A stretch of DNA of 64,000 nt from Tenacibaculum sp. 190130A14a (GCF_964048965.1 NZ_OZ040189.1:1178001-1242000), one strand, 5' to 3'. Positions 45,042 to 53,966 are shown, counted from the first letter of the stretch. Program-made: numbers and translations. Notes: a model not told the origin generated them from the letters alone.

Positions 45042-46616
45042 TTATATTAATGGTATTTTTATTGTAAATGTACTTCCTTTTCCTTTTTCACTATCAACAA
45101 ATACCGAACCTTGATGATTCGTTATTATTTCTTTTACATACGCCAGCCCTAAACCATGACCTTTTACGTTATGTATATTTCCCTTATGTTCTCGATAAAA
45201 CTTATCAAAAACATATTTTTGAGCATTTTTGCTCATTCCTATACCTTCATCTTTTATCTTAAAGATAAAAAACTTATTAGTATTTTCCGAATAAACATCA
45301 ATCTTTGGAGGTTTTTCAGAATATTTAATTGCGTTCTCAAGCATGTTTACTACAACATTGGTTAAATGAAATTGATTTCCTAAAACTTCAGTTGAAATAG
45401 CTTTGAAATGCATGTTTACGCTTCCTTTCTTATTGTCTACTATTAGTTGAATGTGTTCTATTGCTTCCTCAATTATGTCGTGCATATCAACAGCATCCTT
45501 ACTAATATCAATTTGATTCTTCTCTAGTTTTGAGATTCTTAGAACATTTTCTACCTGACCATGCATTCGTTTATTTTCGTCACGAATCATTTGCACGTAT
45601 CTTTTTACTTTCTCCTCATCTTTAATGATTTTCGGGTTCTTAATCGCATCTAAAGCAAGATTAATTGTTGCTATTGGAGTTTTAAACTCATGCGTCATAT
45701 TATTAATGAAATCAGTTTTGATTTCTGAAATTTTCTTTTGTCTAACTAATTGATACAGCGATGTCGAAAAGGCTGCAATAATAATTCCAATAAATAGCAA
45801 AGACAAAATTAAAATCTTGAAGATATCCGATAATATCTCTTTCTTTCTATCTGGAAATTTTACATATAGTTTATAAATACTATTTCCTTTTTCATCTTCA
45901 AAAAGAGAATAATAAAAGTTATCTTCTGGTTGAATTTTAAAATATCCCGATTTTAAAGAGGTTGCTAAACCGTCTTCATAGACGCCATATTTAAATTCCT
46001 GCTTTATATTTCTTTTTGCAAATTCTTCTTTTAATGTCGCATTTAACTCAGAGTTGCTTATTCTCTTATTTAATGGTAATCTTCTTCTAATTTCAGAAAA
46101 TGTATCATATAGTTGAGCATTGTTCAAGTCTCTAAAGTTACTCGATGTTGTAAACCTATTGGCAAGACTATTACCAGAGTATTGATCTGTACCAGTTAAT
46201 GCTTGAACAAACATATAATCTCTAGTTCCAGTGATTTTTTTGATAACAACAGATTCATCAAAGTTAGGATTCCCAAAACTTTGAGTTGGGATTTCATGTT
46301 CTTCCTCTATATACTCACTAAAAAGAAACTTCTTACGACCTGTAGTGTCTATTTGCTTATATAAAAAGTTTTTAACTCCCGTTTTAGTTCGGTATAAATT
46401 ACTTTCTATAAAAGGTGTGTATTTCCTAACAAGATCTTGTTTCTCTCTTTCCTCTATACGCTCAGCTGTTTGCGCTAGCGCAATTCTAACATTCGTTTCA
46501 AATCGTTGCTGTTTGTTTTTGATAGAATCTTTAATCCAATATACTTGAACAGAGATGATTCCTATCAAAGAAATACTCATTAAAACTACAATAAGAATAA
46601 ATATTCGTTTATTCAT
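45042..46616 (-). CDS. Sensor histidine kinase, RprX-like
   Basis: The 524-aa kinase has two membrane helices (about 4-26, ILIVVLMSISLIGIISVQVY, and about 268-290, ILILSLLFIGIIIAAF) bounding a periplasmic sensor domain of about 240 residues with no recognised family. The cytoplasmic part has the HisKA box with phospho-acceptor H in FINNMTHEFKTPIATIN near 310, then N-box NMLENAIKYS near 425, DEGIGM near 455 and GHGLGLAYVKEI near 487. Intact catalytic motifs indicate an active kinase paired with the regulator that follows. Confidence 0.95.
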   Translation of the reverse strand: MNKRIFILIVVLMSISLIGIISVQVYWIKDSIKNKQQRFETNVRIALAQTAERIEEREKQDLVRKYTPFIESNLYRTKTGVKNFLYKQIDTTGRKKFLFSEYIEEEHEIPTQSFGNPNFDESVVIKKITGTRDYMFVQALTGTDQYSGNSLANRFTTSSNFRDLNNAQLYDTFSEIRRRLPLNKRISNSELNATLKEEFAKRNIKQEFKYGVYEDGLATSLKSGYFKIQPEDNFYYSLFEDEKGNSIYKLYVKFPDRKKEILSDIFKILILSLLFIGIIIAAFSTSLYQLVRQKKISEIKTDFINNMTHEFKTPIATINLALDAIKNPKIIKDEEKVKRYVQMIRDENKRMHGQVENVLRISKLEKNQIDISKDAVDMHDIIEEAIEHIQLIVDNKKGSVNMHFKAISTEVLGNQFHLTNVVVNMLENAIKYSEKPPKIDVYSENTNKFFIFKIKDEGIGMSKNAQKYVFDKFYREHKGNIHNVKGHGLGLAYVKEIITNHQGSVFVDSEKGKGSTFTIKIPLI

Positions 46617-46707
46617 AACTCAAAAATATGTTAATAAGATATTGGATAGATTTCTTTTAACTTACATTAACAAAGATAATTTCTTTTTAAGAAAATTTTA
46701 AGAATTA

Positions 46708-47316
46708 CTATGAGATGTTTGTATTGAAGGAATTGTTTTTTGTTAAATAATTGTGGATTCTTAAAACATCCTTGTTGGTAATTGCTAAATCAATGTTAAA
46801 TATCTTATAATGAGAAAGTAATAGTTTTTTCTCGTCTGACCATTGATTTTTTATACGATGTAGAACATCCTCTCTGGTTACACCATCTCTTTGTATGACC
46901 CTTTGAATTTTGATATCTAAAGGAGCGGTTACTGTTACTATTTTGTCACAAAATTGATTACTATTGTTTTCAAACAGAATGGCATTTTCATATACGATAT
47001 AATCTTTATCATTATTATCTTTTATGAAATTGCTTAAATGTTGGTGTACTTGAGGGTGTACGATAGCATTTAAAGTGGCTAACTTGTGTTTGTCTTTAAA
47101 TACTATGGATGCTAAATAAGCTCTGTTTAGCTCATTGTTTATATAAGTTTTTTCGCCAAACTCTTTGATTAAAGAGTTTTTGATTGTTTCAGAAGTATTC
47201 ATAAGCTTTTTTGCTTCAGCATCTGCTATATAAACAGTAACGTTTTTCATTTTTGAAAACATAGCCACCACTGTAGATTTACCACTACCTATACCACCAG
47301 TTATTCCAACAACCAT
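46708..47316 (-). CDS. coaE: Dephospho-CoA kinase
   Basis: CoaE phosphorylates dephospho-CoA in the last step of coenzyme A synthesis. The 202-aa protein begins with the P-loop VVGITGGIGSGKSTVV, followed by IADAEAKKLMNT near 31 and the lid region QRVIQRDGVTREDVLHRI near 138 with substrate-binding residues typical of the family. Length is normal. It is three bases after the YbbR gene, a pairing common in flavobacteria, and precedes the two-component kinase by 91 bases. Confidence 0.96.
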   Translation of the reverse strand: MVVGITGGIGSGKSTVVAMFSKMKNVTVYIADAEAKKLMNTSETIKNSLIKEFGEKTYINNELNRAYLASIVFKDKHKLATLNAIVHPQVHQHLSNFIKDNNDKDYIVYENAILFENNSNQFCDKIVTVTAPLDIKIQRVIQRDGVTREDVLHRIKNQWSDEKKLLLSHYKIFNIDLAITNKDVLRIHNYLTKNNSFNTNIS

Positions 47317-47319
47317 AAG

Positions 47320-48252
47320 TTATTTGTTAATTAAGAAGTCAATTTTATTAGGAGAAATACGAACAGAAGAAATTAACTGAGGTTTTTCCTTTAATTGAGG
47401 GATAAGAAAATCAACATTATCGTTTAGTGCTTTTCTATAATCACAAACAATTTCAAAAGACGTATTTGTTATTTTATTAAAGTTACTCAATCCAACTTTA
47501 TAAGTTACTGTTACTTTTTTAGGAAAAATATTTAGTTGAACATTTGGAGGGACATTTTTGAGTGTAATTGGTACACTTATTTCATCTTCGGTAAACTTGT
47601 CAACTTCTAGATTTAGTGTAGCTTCAGTTTGATTAAACTTGATCGAAGAGTTTTTAGGTGTTACAATTTTTGCAGTTTTAGAAATGCTTCCAGAAACATT
47701 ATCTAGAACAATTTCTTCTAACTCTAGCTCATTAATTTCCTTTAATTGATCTTCTGTACCAGAAATTAATATTGTAGGAGGAATAATTTCAACAGGTTTA
47801 GCTAAATCATATCCTAATTGAAAATTCATTTTAATATTAGAAACCAAGGAGACATTCTTTGAGGCAAGCTTATCTAACTGAACAATAATCGAATCTTTTT
47901 CTATTTGTTTTAATTTAATGCCATTACGTAATTGTTTCTGAATAATGGTATTTAAATTTTGAGTTAAGAAAAAGTAGTTTGCTCCTTTTTTTTGTAATCC
48001 TTTAAGGTCTAAACTTATTTCTGGAGTAGATAAGCTTTCTGCAAATAATTTAAATCCCGTTGCTTCAACTGTCATCGGAATTTCTGAAATAGGCTTTTTT
48101 TTATAGACTTTATCTAAAGGTAAGTTTTCATACCGAATTTGATAGGTTATTTCCGAAGAATACTCTTTTGACAAATTGATTAAAAGCCACATCAAAGCAG
48201 AGGCAAACAAAAAGCCAAAAAATACTTTAGGTATGTTATTGAATATTTTCAA
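47320..48252 (-). CDS. YbbR-domain (CdaR-like) protein
   Basis: The 310-aa protein has one N-terminal membrane helix (VFFGFLFASALMWLLIN) and then about three beta-rich YbbR repeats in the periplasm (SEITYQIRYENLPLDKVY; PPTILISGTEDQLKEINELE; VPITLKNVPPNVQLN). In Firmicutes such proteins (CdaR) regulate a cyclic-di-AMP synthase; in Bacteroidota the gene usually sits with coaE and yajC, as here, and its role is not settled. A terminator separates it from yajC, so it has its own promoter or depends on read-through. Confidence 0.88.
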   Translation of the reverse strand: MKIFNNIPKVFFGFLFASALMWLLINLSKEYSSEITYQIRYENLPLDKVYKKKPISEIPMTVEATGFKLFAESLSTPEISLDLKGLQKKGANYFFLTQNLNTIIQKQLRNGIKLKQIEKDSIIVQLDKLASKNVSLVSNIKMNFQLGYDLAKPVEIIPPTILISGTEDQLKEINELELEEIVLDNVSGSISKTAKIVTPKNSSIKFNQTEATLNLEVDKFTEDEISVPITLKNVPPNVQLNIFPKKVTVTYKVGLSNFNKITNTSFEIVCDYRKALNDNVDFLIPQLKEKPQLISSVRISPNKIDFLINK

Positions 48253-48275
48253 AATTAAACTTTATGCAATCTAGC

Positions 48276-48304
48276 AAAAAAAAAGTGAGCATTTTGCTCA
48301 CTTT
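48276..48304 (-). terminator. Intrinsic terminator of yajC
   Basis: Perfect 10-bp dyad AAAGTGAGCA (48282-48291) and TGCTCACTTT (48295-48304); on the minus strand it is followed by a run of T (48276-48284). It ends the nusB-DUF1573-yajC operon. Confidence 0.88.
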
Positions 48305-48324
48305 CTTAACTTTTCTAAAAAAGA

Positions 48325-48642
48325 TTACTTTTCAGTGTCTTGTGTATATTTTTTACTAAGTTCAAGAGAAATAGCCGAACGTTCGAATTTAATTTTTCCA
48401 GCTCCAGTTTCAACAGTTACTGTATTATCGTTATCGTTGATTTCAACTATTTTACCATGTATACCACTTGAAGTAACAATTTTATTACCTTTTTTAATAG
48501 AGGTTTGAAATTGTTTTTCTTTTTTCTGACGGTTCATCTGAGGACGAATAATCAAAAAATAGAAAACTCCCAGCATTGCAGCAAATGGTAACATGTTCAT
48601 TAGTCCACTTGAACTACTTTGTAGTGCTATTGATACAAACAT
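48325..48642 (-). CDS. yajC: Preprotein translocase subunit YajC
   Basis: The 105-aa protein has one membrane helix (MLPFAAMLGVFYFLIIRPQ) followed by the conserved RPQMNRQKKEKQFQ stretch and a small beta domain (KKGNKIVTSSGIHGKIVEI), the full YajC pattern. YajC associates with SecDF in protein export. It overlaps the DUF1573 gene by one base and precedes a terminator. Start at 48642 gives an N-terminal extension of about ten residues before the helix, normal for Bacteroidota. Confidence 0.95.
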   Translation of the reverse strand: MFVSIALQSSSSGLMNMLPFAAMLGVFYFLIIRPQMNRQKKEKQFQTSIKKGNKIVTSSGIHGKIVEINDNDNTVTVETGAGKIKFERSAISLELSKKYTQDTEK

Positions 48643-49118
48643 TATGCGTCTTTCTTTTTAGGAGTTACCATTCCTGTTATTTTAACAACTTCTCTACCAC
48701 TTTCAGTATTCGTGAATAAAGTAACAGATTTAGATTGTTTGTTTGGTTTACCGCTAGTATTGAAAGATACTTTAATCTCACCAGTTTCACCTGGTTTAAT
48801 TGGAGTATTCTTTGGCCACTCTGGAACTGTACATCCACAAGTTGCCTGAGCATTTGTAATAACTAAATCAGATTTTCCTGTATTCGTTACAATAAAGCTA
48901 GTTTTTACGATTTCACCTTCTGGTACTGTTCCAAAATCGTGAACTTCTCTATCAAATGAAATTACTGGTGCTCCTTTACTTATATTTAAGTCTCTTTTTT
49001 CAGCACTTACTAAATTTTCAGACTTAACTTTTGATGAAGCATTTCCTTTACCACAAGAAACAAACATTCCTGTAGAAACTAAAATGGCTAATGCAACTAC
49101 TATATTCTTCATGATCAA
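48642..49118 (-). CDS. DUF1573 lipoprotein-like protein
   Basis: The 158-aa protein has an N-terminal signal with a lipobox-like cysteine (STGMFVSCGKG, C at about 22), so it is probably a lipoprotein. The mature part is a single Ig-like DUF1573 domain: DFGTVPEGEIVKTSFIVTNT near 62, CGCTVPEWPKNTPIKPGETG near 94 and a final strand KITGMV. The CGC pair is a family hallmark. Function is unknown. It lies between nusB and yajC in the operon, a conserved flavobacterial order. Confidence 0.92.
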   Translation of the reverse strand: MIMKNIVVALAILVSTGMFVSCGKGNASSKVKSENLVSAEKRDLNISKGAPVISFDREVHDFGTVPEGEIVKTSFIVTNTGKSDLVITNAQATCGCTVPEWPKNTPIKPGETGEIKVSFNTSGKPNKQSKSVTLFTNTESGREVVKITGMVTPKKKDA

Positions 49119-49151
49119 TAAAATTTTAAATAGTGAGGTAAAAATACTAAT

Positions 49152-50090
49152 TTATAGTAATCCTCTTCCAATTTTAACCATTCTTTTTGAGTTTTGATAC
49201 TCTTTTGATAGTTTATCTAAGACTCCATTAATGAATTGCCCACTGTTGCTAGAAGAGTAATCTTTCGCCAATTCAATGTATTCATTAATAGTTACTCTAC
49301 TAGGAATTGATGGGAAATGTAAGAATTCTGTGATAGCCATTTTAATTAAAATCATATCAATATCAGCAATTCTATCTGCTTCCCAGTTTGGTGTTTTTGC
49401 GGTGATTTCTTCATCGTATTTGTGTTGATGAAGCATAGTTTTATTAAAAAGATTACTGACAAATAACTTATCATCATTGTCTTTATATAAGCTTCCTAAA
49501 ATAAATGGTTTATTTGGGTTTTGTTTATTAAGAGATTTAATAATCCAAGTATTTACAAAAGGAATATCATCTACCCAAGAAATCATTTTATCTTCATAAT
49601 ATTCGGCAAGCTTTTCATTAGGAGCTACAATCTCTCTAAAGAAATCTATTACAAAAGCTCTATCTACGTTATATGAATCTTCAACGGTATCCATATATTT
49701 TTGGTAAATACTACTTTTTTGTAATTCCTCCCACAGAATTTTAACGTACTCATCATCTAAGATCCAGTAGTTAAGTTTGTTTAATTCGATATACCCTTCT
49801 AAGCTAACGCTTTCGTTAATTAGATTCAGTAATCGATTGTTCGTAAATTTTGTGTTTGGGTTTAAATCTTCTTTTGTGGCTAGAATTTTCTTTTTAGAAA
49901 GTTCCATTTTTTTTCGAGCTAACTTTTGAACTTCAACTAATAATTGAAGGTTTAAAGTATAAAGATCGAACATTTTTTGAATGCTATGTTTTACAAACTT
50001 TTCTTCTTTAACTAAATCATTGTTGTCAGAGTGTAACATAGCGTACACTGATTGCATTACTTTAACTCGAATATGTCTTCTGTTAATCAT
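49152..50090 (-). CDS. nusB: Transcription antitermination factor NusB, long Bacteroidota form
   Basis: NusB with NusE binds boxA in rRNA leaders and prevents early termination. The protein begins MINRRHIRVKVMQSVYAM, the typical start of flavobacterial NusB, and the all-helical NusB domain occupies about residues 170-300 (ELAKDYSSSNSGQFINGVLD near 267). At 312 aa it is more than twice the length of the E. coli protein because of an N-terminal helical insertion that is normal in this phylum. It heads the DUF1573-yajC operon; 33 bases separate it from DUF1573. Confidence 0.95.
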   Translation of the reverse strand: MINRRHIRVKVMQSVYAMLHSDNNDLVKEEKFVKHSIQKMFDLYTLNLQLLVEVQKLARKKMELSKKKILATKEDLNPNTKFTNNRLLNLINESVSLEGYIELNKLNYWILDDEYVKILWEELQKSSIYQKYMDTVEDSYNVDRAFVIDFFREIVAPNEKLAEYYEDKMISWVDDIPFVNTWIIKSLNKQNPNKPFILGSLYKDNDDKLFVSNLFNKTMLHQHKYDEEITAKTPNWEADRIADIDMILIKMAITEFLHFPSIPSRVTINEYIELAKDYSSSNSGQFINGVLDKLSKEYQNSKRMVKIGRGLL

Positions 50091-50102
50091 TATAAAGAAC
50101 TT

Positions 50103-50139
50103 TAAAAAAAAGAGCGATAGAAATTATTTCTAACGCTCT
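50103..50139 (-). terminator. Intrinsic terminator of the leucine dehydrogenase gene
   Basis: Arms AGAGCGATAGAAA (50111-50123) and TTTCTAACGCTCT (50127-50139) pair with one mismatch; on the minus strand seven T follow (50104-50110). It lies 29 bases after the dehydrogenase stop. Confidence 0.85.
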
Positions 50140-50140
50140 G

Positions 50141-50148
50141 CAAAAGTA
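50141..50148 (-). promoter_or_regulatory. Possible -7 element of the nusB operon
   Basis: On the minus strand the sequence reads TACTTTTG, a match to TAnnTTTG, about 50 bases before the nusB start. No -33 TTTG is present at the right spacing. Transcription would start inside the neighbouring terminator hairpin. Confidence 0.35.
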
Positions 50149-50168
50149 AAACTTTTTTAATTTTTTAT

Positions 50169-51269
50169 CTAGCTATTTTGCTCTTTTTTGCGAGCATCAA
50201 TTCTTGCTTGTGCAATATTAAAAGCAGCTTGGTGTGTTGTAATATTTTCCTTTTCTGCTAAAGCAAATATATCTAAGGTAGTATTGTAGATATTCTCAGT
50301 TCTTTTTAAACTTTCAGCTTTGTCATATCCTACTACTTCAGCATATACATTGATAATACCACCAGCGTTAATTAAGAAATCAGGAGCATATGCAATTCCT
50401 TTTTCTTGTAACATTTTACCGTGCTTTAACTCATTAGCTAATTGGTTGTTTGCTGCACCAGCAATTACTTTAGCTTGTAATTGAGCAATGCTTTCGTCAT
50501 TTACAGTAGCACCTAATGCACATGGAGCATAGATGTCGATATCTAATCCATAGATATCATTACCTAAAACAACATTTGCACCGTATTTTTTGCTTAATTC
50601 TTCTAAACGAGCTTCGTTAATATCATTTAATATAACTTGTGCTCCTTCATCAGTAATATGTTTTACTAAAGTTTCTCCAACGTGTCCAACACCTTGAACT
50701 AAAACTTTCTTTCCTTCTAAGTTATCTGTTCCAAATTTGTATTTAGAAGCAGCTTTCATTCCCATATAAACACCATAAGCAGTTACAGGAGATGGGTTTC
50801 CAGATCCTCCGATAGCTTCTGAAACACCAGTAACATGAGGAGTTACTTCTCTAATAACATCCATATCGCGCGTTTCCATACCAACATCTTCTGCAGTAAT
50901 GTACTTTCCGCTTAAAGAATTTACATATTCTCCAAACTTACGCATTAATGCATCATTCTTTTGTGTTTTAGCATCCCCTATAATAACAGCTTTACCACCT
51001 CCTAAATTTAATCCAGAGATTGCCGATTTATAAGTCATACCACGAGATAAACGTAAAACATCATTTAATGCTTCCCATTCGCTTTTATACTGCCACATTC
51101 TAGTACCTCCTAAAGCAGGTCCTAAAGTTGTGTTATGAATACCAATAATTGCTTTTAAACCTGTATCTTCGTCGTTGCAAAACACGATTTGCTCATGATT
51201 GTCAAAAGAGAATTGACCAAATACAGGGTCGTTCTTAAGGTCTTTAGTATCAATGATTTCTGATGTCAT
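50169..51269 (-). CDS. Glu/Leu/Phe/Val dehydrogenase (probable leucine dehydrogenase)
   Basis: The enzyme deaminates branched-chain amino acids to their 2-oxo acids with NAD+. The 366-aa protein has the substrate-binding part ALGGTRMWQYKSEWEALND near 53, the catalytic lysine region LNLGGGKAVIIGDAKT near 90-105, and the Rossmann glycine motif VQGVGHVGETLVKH near 190. Length matches leucine dehydrogenase and not hexameric glutamate dehydrogenase. It is monocistronic, with a good promoter, a 26-bp dyad in its leader and its own terminator, suggesting dedicated regulation. Confidence 0.94.
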   Translation of the reverse strand: MTSEIIDTKDLKNDPVFGQFSFDNHEQIVFCNDEDTGLKAIIGIHNTTLGPALGGTRMWQYKSEWEALNDVLRLSRGMTYKSAISGLNLGGGKAVIIGDAKTQKNDALMRKFGEYVNSLSGKYITAEDVGMETRDMDVIREVTPHVTGVSEAIGGSGNPSPVTAYGVYMGMKAASKYKFGTDNLEGKKVLVQGVGHVGETLVKHITDEGAQVILNDINEARLEELSKKYGANVVLGNDIYGLDIDIYAPCALGATVNDESIAQLQAKVIAGAANNQLANELKHGKMLQEKGIAYAPDFLINAGGIINVYAEVVGYDKAESLKRTENIYNTTLDIFALAEKENITTHQAAFNIAQARIDARKKEQNS

Positions 51270-51286
51270 CTGTAGTTGTTTTTTAC

Positions 51287-51312
51287 TTTGAGATTATTTA
51301 GGTAATCTCAAA
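51287..51312. repeat. Inverted repeat in the leucine dehydrogenase leader
   Basis: TTTGAGATTA (51287-51296) and TAATCTCAAA (51303-51312) are perfect 10-bp inverses around a 6-nt spacer. It lies just downstream of the promoter's -7 box, at or near the expected transcription start, so it is a good candidate for a repressor operator or leader hairpin. Confidence 0.6.
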
Positions 51313-51322
51313 AAATGAGTTG

Positions 51323-51354
51323 CAAAAGTAAGAAATCGTTAAATCATAAGCAAA
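51323..51354 (-). promoter_or_regulatory. Promoter of the leucine dehydrogenase gene
   Basis: On the minus strand TTTG (51354-51351) is followed after 20 bases by TACTTTTG (51330-51323), a full match to the Bacteroidota consensus TTTG-N19-21-TAnnTTTG. The start codon is 53 bases further on, leaving room for the dyad. Confidence 0.75.
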
Positions 51355-51433
51355 AAATCTACCTCTTATTATGTTATCTTTAACAATTAAGGTGTTAGAT
51401 TGCATATATTATATTAAATAATAAGAATTAATA

Positions 51434-53188
51434 TTGAAAGCACTACAATATCTAAACAAATACTTTATAAAGTATAAATGGCGTTTACTTTCAGGAGTTG
51501 TTATTACCTTGTTGTCAAAGGTTTTAGCGTTGAGGATTCCGGTAGTTATAAGAAACTCTTTAAACGTTGTGGAATCTTATTTGAAAAAGGAAATAGAGAG
51601 TTTATCGGAAGTGAAATCTGAGTTGCTTTACAATATTTTCTTAATTATTGGTCTTACTTTGATAGCTGGCTTTTTTACTTTTTTAATGCGTCAAACCATT
51701 ATAGTAATGTCTCGTTTGATTGAATTTGATTTAAAGAATGAGATTTATAAACAATATCAAGAGTTGTCGATCAATTTTTATAAGAAGAATCGAACGGGAG
51801 ATTTAATGAACCGCATACATGAAGATGTTTCTAAAGTACGAATGTATTTTGGTCCTGCTATAATGTATACACTGAATATGATTGTTTCTTTTGTTGTTGG
51901 TTTTACTCAAATGCTTCAGATTGATGTAAAATTGACTATGTATACATTGATACCTTTTCCTGTTTTATCAATTTCTATTTTTATTTTAAGTAGACAAATC
52001 AATAAGAAAAGTACTGTTGTACAACAATACCTATCCAAATTAACAACCTTTAGTCAAGAATTTTTCTCAGGGATTAACGTGGTTAAATCTTATGCGATTG
52101 AACCAAATGTAGAGAAAAGTTTTAGAGAGTTAGCAGATGCAAGTAAAGAAAAGAATATTGATTTATACAAAGTGCAAGCTTTATTCTTTCCTTTGATGAT
52201 TTTGCTAATTGGAATTAGTAATATCATTGTACTATATGTTGGAGGAAAGCAATATATCAATGGAGAAATTGGATTAGGAGTTGTAGCTGAGTTTTTCTTG
52301 TATGTAAATATTTTAACATGGCCTGTTGCGATAGTGGGATGGGTAGCCGATATAATTCAACAAGCAGAAGCTTCTCAGCAACGTATTAATGAATTTTTAA
52401 ATCATGTTCCTGAAATTCAAAATGAGGTTGAAGATAAAACACCTATTAAAGGAAGTATTGAGTTTAACAATGTTTCATTAACATATGACGATACCAATAT
52501 AGAAGCATTAAAGAATATTAGTTTTTCTGTAAATGAAGGTGAAACCTTAGCTATTTTAGGAAAAACAGGAAGTGGTAAATCTTCTATTGTAAACTTAATT
52601 GCAAGGCTGTACGATACTACTAGTGGTACGGTTGTAATTGATAATAGCCCTATAAAAGAGCTTAATTTATATTCTGTAAGAGATCAAATTGGTTTTGTAC
52701 CTCAAGACCCGTTTTTATTTTCAGACACCATTGAAAATAATATAAAGTTTGGAAAGGAAGATGCAGATCGAGATGAAATCATAACAGCAGCAAAAAACGC
52801 TGTGGTACATAAGAATATAATTGATTTTAAAGATGGCTATGATACTATTTTAGGAGAGCGAGGTGTTACATTGTCTGGAGGACAAAAGCAACGTGTGTCA
52901 ATTGCCAGAGCCATCATAAAAGACCCTAAAATCTTAGTGTTTGATGATTGTTTGTCTGCTGTTGATACTGAGACAGAAGAACAAATATTAACAAATTTAG
53001 AAAACGTATCTGCACATAAAACAACGTTTATCATTAGCCACAGGGTTTCTTCAGCTAAGAATGCAGACAAAATAATTGTTTTAGAAGCAGGAAAGATCGT
53101 GCAGCAAGGTGTTCATAATCAACTGATAAAGGAAGAAGGTTTCTATAAAGAGCTTTATGAACAACAACTTTTAGAAAAAGAAATGTAG
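51434..53188 (+). CDS. ABC exporter, fused membrane and ATPase domains (MsbA-like)
   Basis: The 584-aa half-transporter has six membrane helices in residues 15-310 and an ATPase domain with Walker A LGKTGSGKSSIVNL near 376, Q-loop FVPQDPFLFSD near 422, signature LSGGQKQRVSIARAI near 480, Walker B ILVFDDCLSAVDT near 502 and H-loop ISHRVSSA near 535. Exporters of this type move lipids, drugs or peptides. The start is TTG at 51434: a stop codon lies ten bases upstream in frame, and the next in-frame ATG would remove the first two helices. It is divergent from leucine dehydrogenase. Confidence 0.92.
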   Translation: MKALQYLNKYFIKYKWRLLSGVVITLLSKVLALRIPVVIRNSLNVVESYLKKEIESLSEVKSELLYNIFLIIGLTLIAGFFTFLMRQTIIVMSRLIEFDLKNEIYKQYQELSINFYKKNRTGDLMNRIHEDVSKVRMYFGPAIMYTLNMIVSFVVGFTQMLQIDVKLTMYTLIPFPVLSISIFILSRQINKKSTVVQQYLSKLTTFSQEFFSGINVVKSYAIEPNVEKSFRELADASKEKNIDLYKVQALFFPLMILLIGISNIIVLYVGGKQYINGEIGLGVVAEFFLYVNILTWPVAIVGWVADIIQQAEASQQRINEFLNHVPEIQNEVEDKTPIKGSIEFNNVSLTYDDTNIEALKNISFSVNEGETLAILGKTGSGKSSIVNLIARLYDTTSGTVVIDNSPIKELNLYSVRDQIGFVPQDPFLFSDTIENNIKFGKEDADRDEIITAAKNAVVHKNIIDFKDGYDTILGERGVTLSGGQKQRVSIARAIIKDPKILVFDDCLSAVDTETEEQILTNLENVSAHKTTFIISHRVSSAKNADKIIVLEAGKIVQQGVHNQLIKEEGFYKELYEQQLLEKEM

Positions 53189-53268
53189 GGATTTGTATTG
53201 TCAAGTAAAATATTTTTTTAGATTTGTTGAGGAAATAAAACAACCAACTAGTTTTTAAAAGACGAATT

Positions 53269-53625
53269 ATGAGCGAGAGAGTAGAACAAGAAGAAATTTT
53301 TTCACAAGTTTTAAGAGCAGGAAGAAGAACTTACTTTTTTGATGTAAGGTCTACGAAGGCAGATGATTATTACTTAACTGTTACAGAAAGTAAAAAGTTT
53401 ACACATGACGATGGGTCTTACCATTACCAAAAGCATAAAATTTATTTATATAAAGAAGATTTCACTAGCTTTAAAGAGATGCTAGATAAAGCAACCGACT
53501 TTATTATAAATGAAAAAGGGGCAGAAGTAATTAGCGAACGCCATCAAAAAGATTATAAAAAAGAAGAATCAGTAGCAGAAGTTTCTGCAGAGAACTTTAC
53601 AGATGTTTCTTTTGATGATATTTAA
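53269..53625 (+). CDS. DUF3276 PUR-family DNA/RNA-binding protein
   Basis: The 118-aa protein matches the Bacteroidota and spirochaete PUR-alpha-like family: IFSQVLRAGRRTYFFDVRST near 10, DDYYLTVTESKK near 32, FTHDDGSYHYQKHKIYLYKE near 45, and an acidic C-terminal tail. PUR domains bind single-stranded purine-rich DNA or RNA. It is a separate small gene 80 bases after the exporter gene; TAGATTTG at 53219-53226 could be its -7 element. Length is typical. Confidence 0.93.
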   Translation: MSERVEQEEIFSQVLRAGRRTYFFDVRSTKADDYYLTVTESKKFTHDDGSYHYQKHKIYLYKEDFTSFKEMLDKATDFIINEKGAEVISERHQKDYKKEESVAEVSAENFTDVSFDDI

Positions 53626-53709
53626 AAAATGAAATGTAAAATTAGTTTAACGCTATTGTTATAAACTAATTATTGCATTTTTAATTCAAATTCAATTTAC
53701 ACAAATCTT

Positions 53710-53743
53710 AAAAACCACTAACATTCAAATGTTAGTGGTTTTT
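53710..53743. terminator. Bidirectional terminator after the PUR-family gene
   Basis: A 16-bp perfect dyad, AAAAACCACTAACATT (53710-53725) and its inverse (53728-53743), with A-run and T-run on its two sides. It can end the PUR-family gene (plus) and the small minus-strand frame at 53746. Confidence 0.9.
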
Positions 53744-53745
53744 TA

Positions 53746-53874
53746 TTATGAAATTTTTTCTTTGGGGATTGGTTTTGACGAAACTAGCTTCATCAATTCC
53801 TGGTATGTAAGGGTTTTACCCACCTTACTGTTTAGTTTATCATCCTTTTTTTTAAAGTAATTTAATGTGTTCAT
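53746..53874 (-). CDS. Possible 42-aa small protein
   Basis: A minus-strand frame from ATG 53874 to TAA at 53748-53746 encodes a basic 42-residue peptide that begins MNTLNYFKKKDDKLNSKV and contains KTLTYQELMKLVSSKP. It ends just before a bidirectional terminator, which suggests that it is transcribed. I do not recognise it. The 340-nt stretch from 53626 to 53966 holds only the terminator and this frame; from 53875 to 53966 I see nothing. Confidence 0.4.
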   Translation of the reverse strand: MNTLNYFKKKDDKLNSKVGKTLTYQELMKLVSSKPIPKEKIS

Positions 53875-53966
53875 AGCTTGCTGATTTTAATTTTCTATAA
53901 AATTAGCAATAAAATTATATTTTAATGTTAAGAGGATGCTAAATTGAAGTAAATAAGTGTTTTAAC

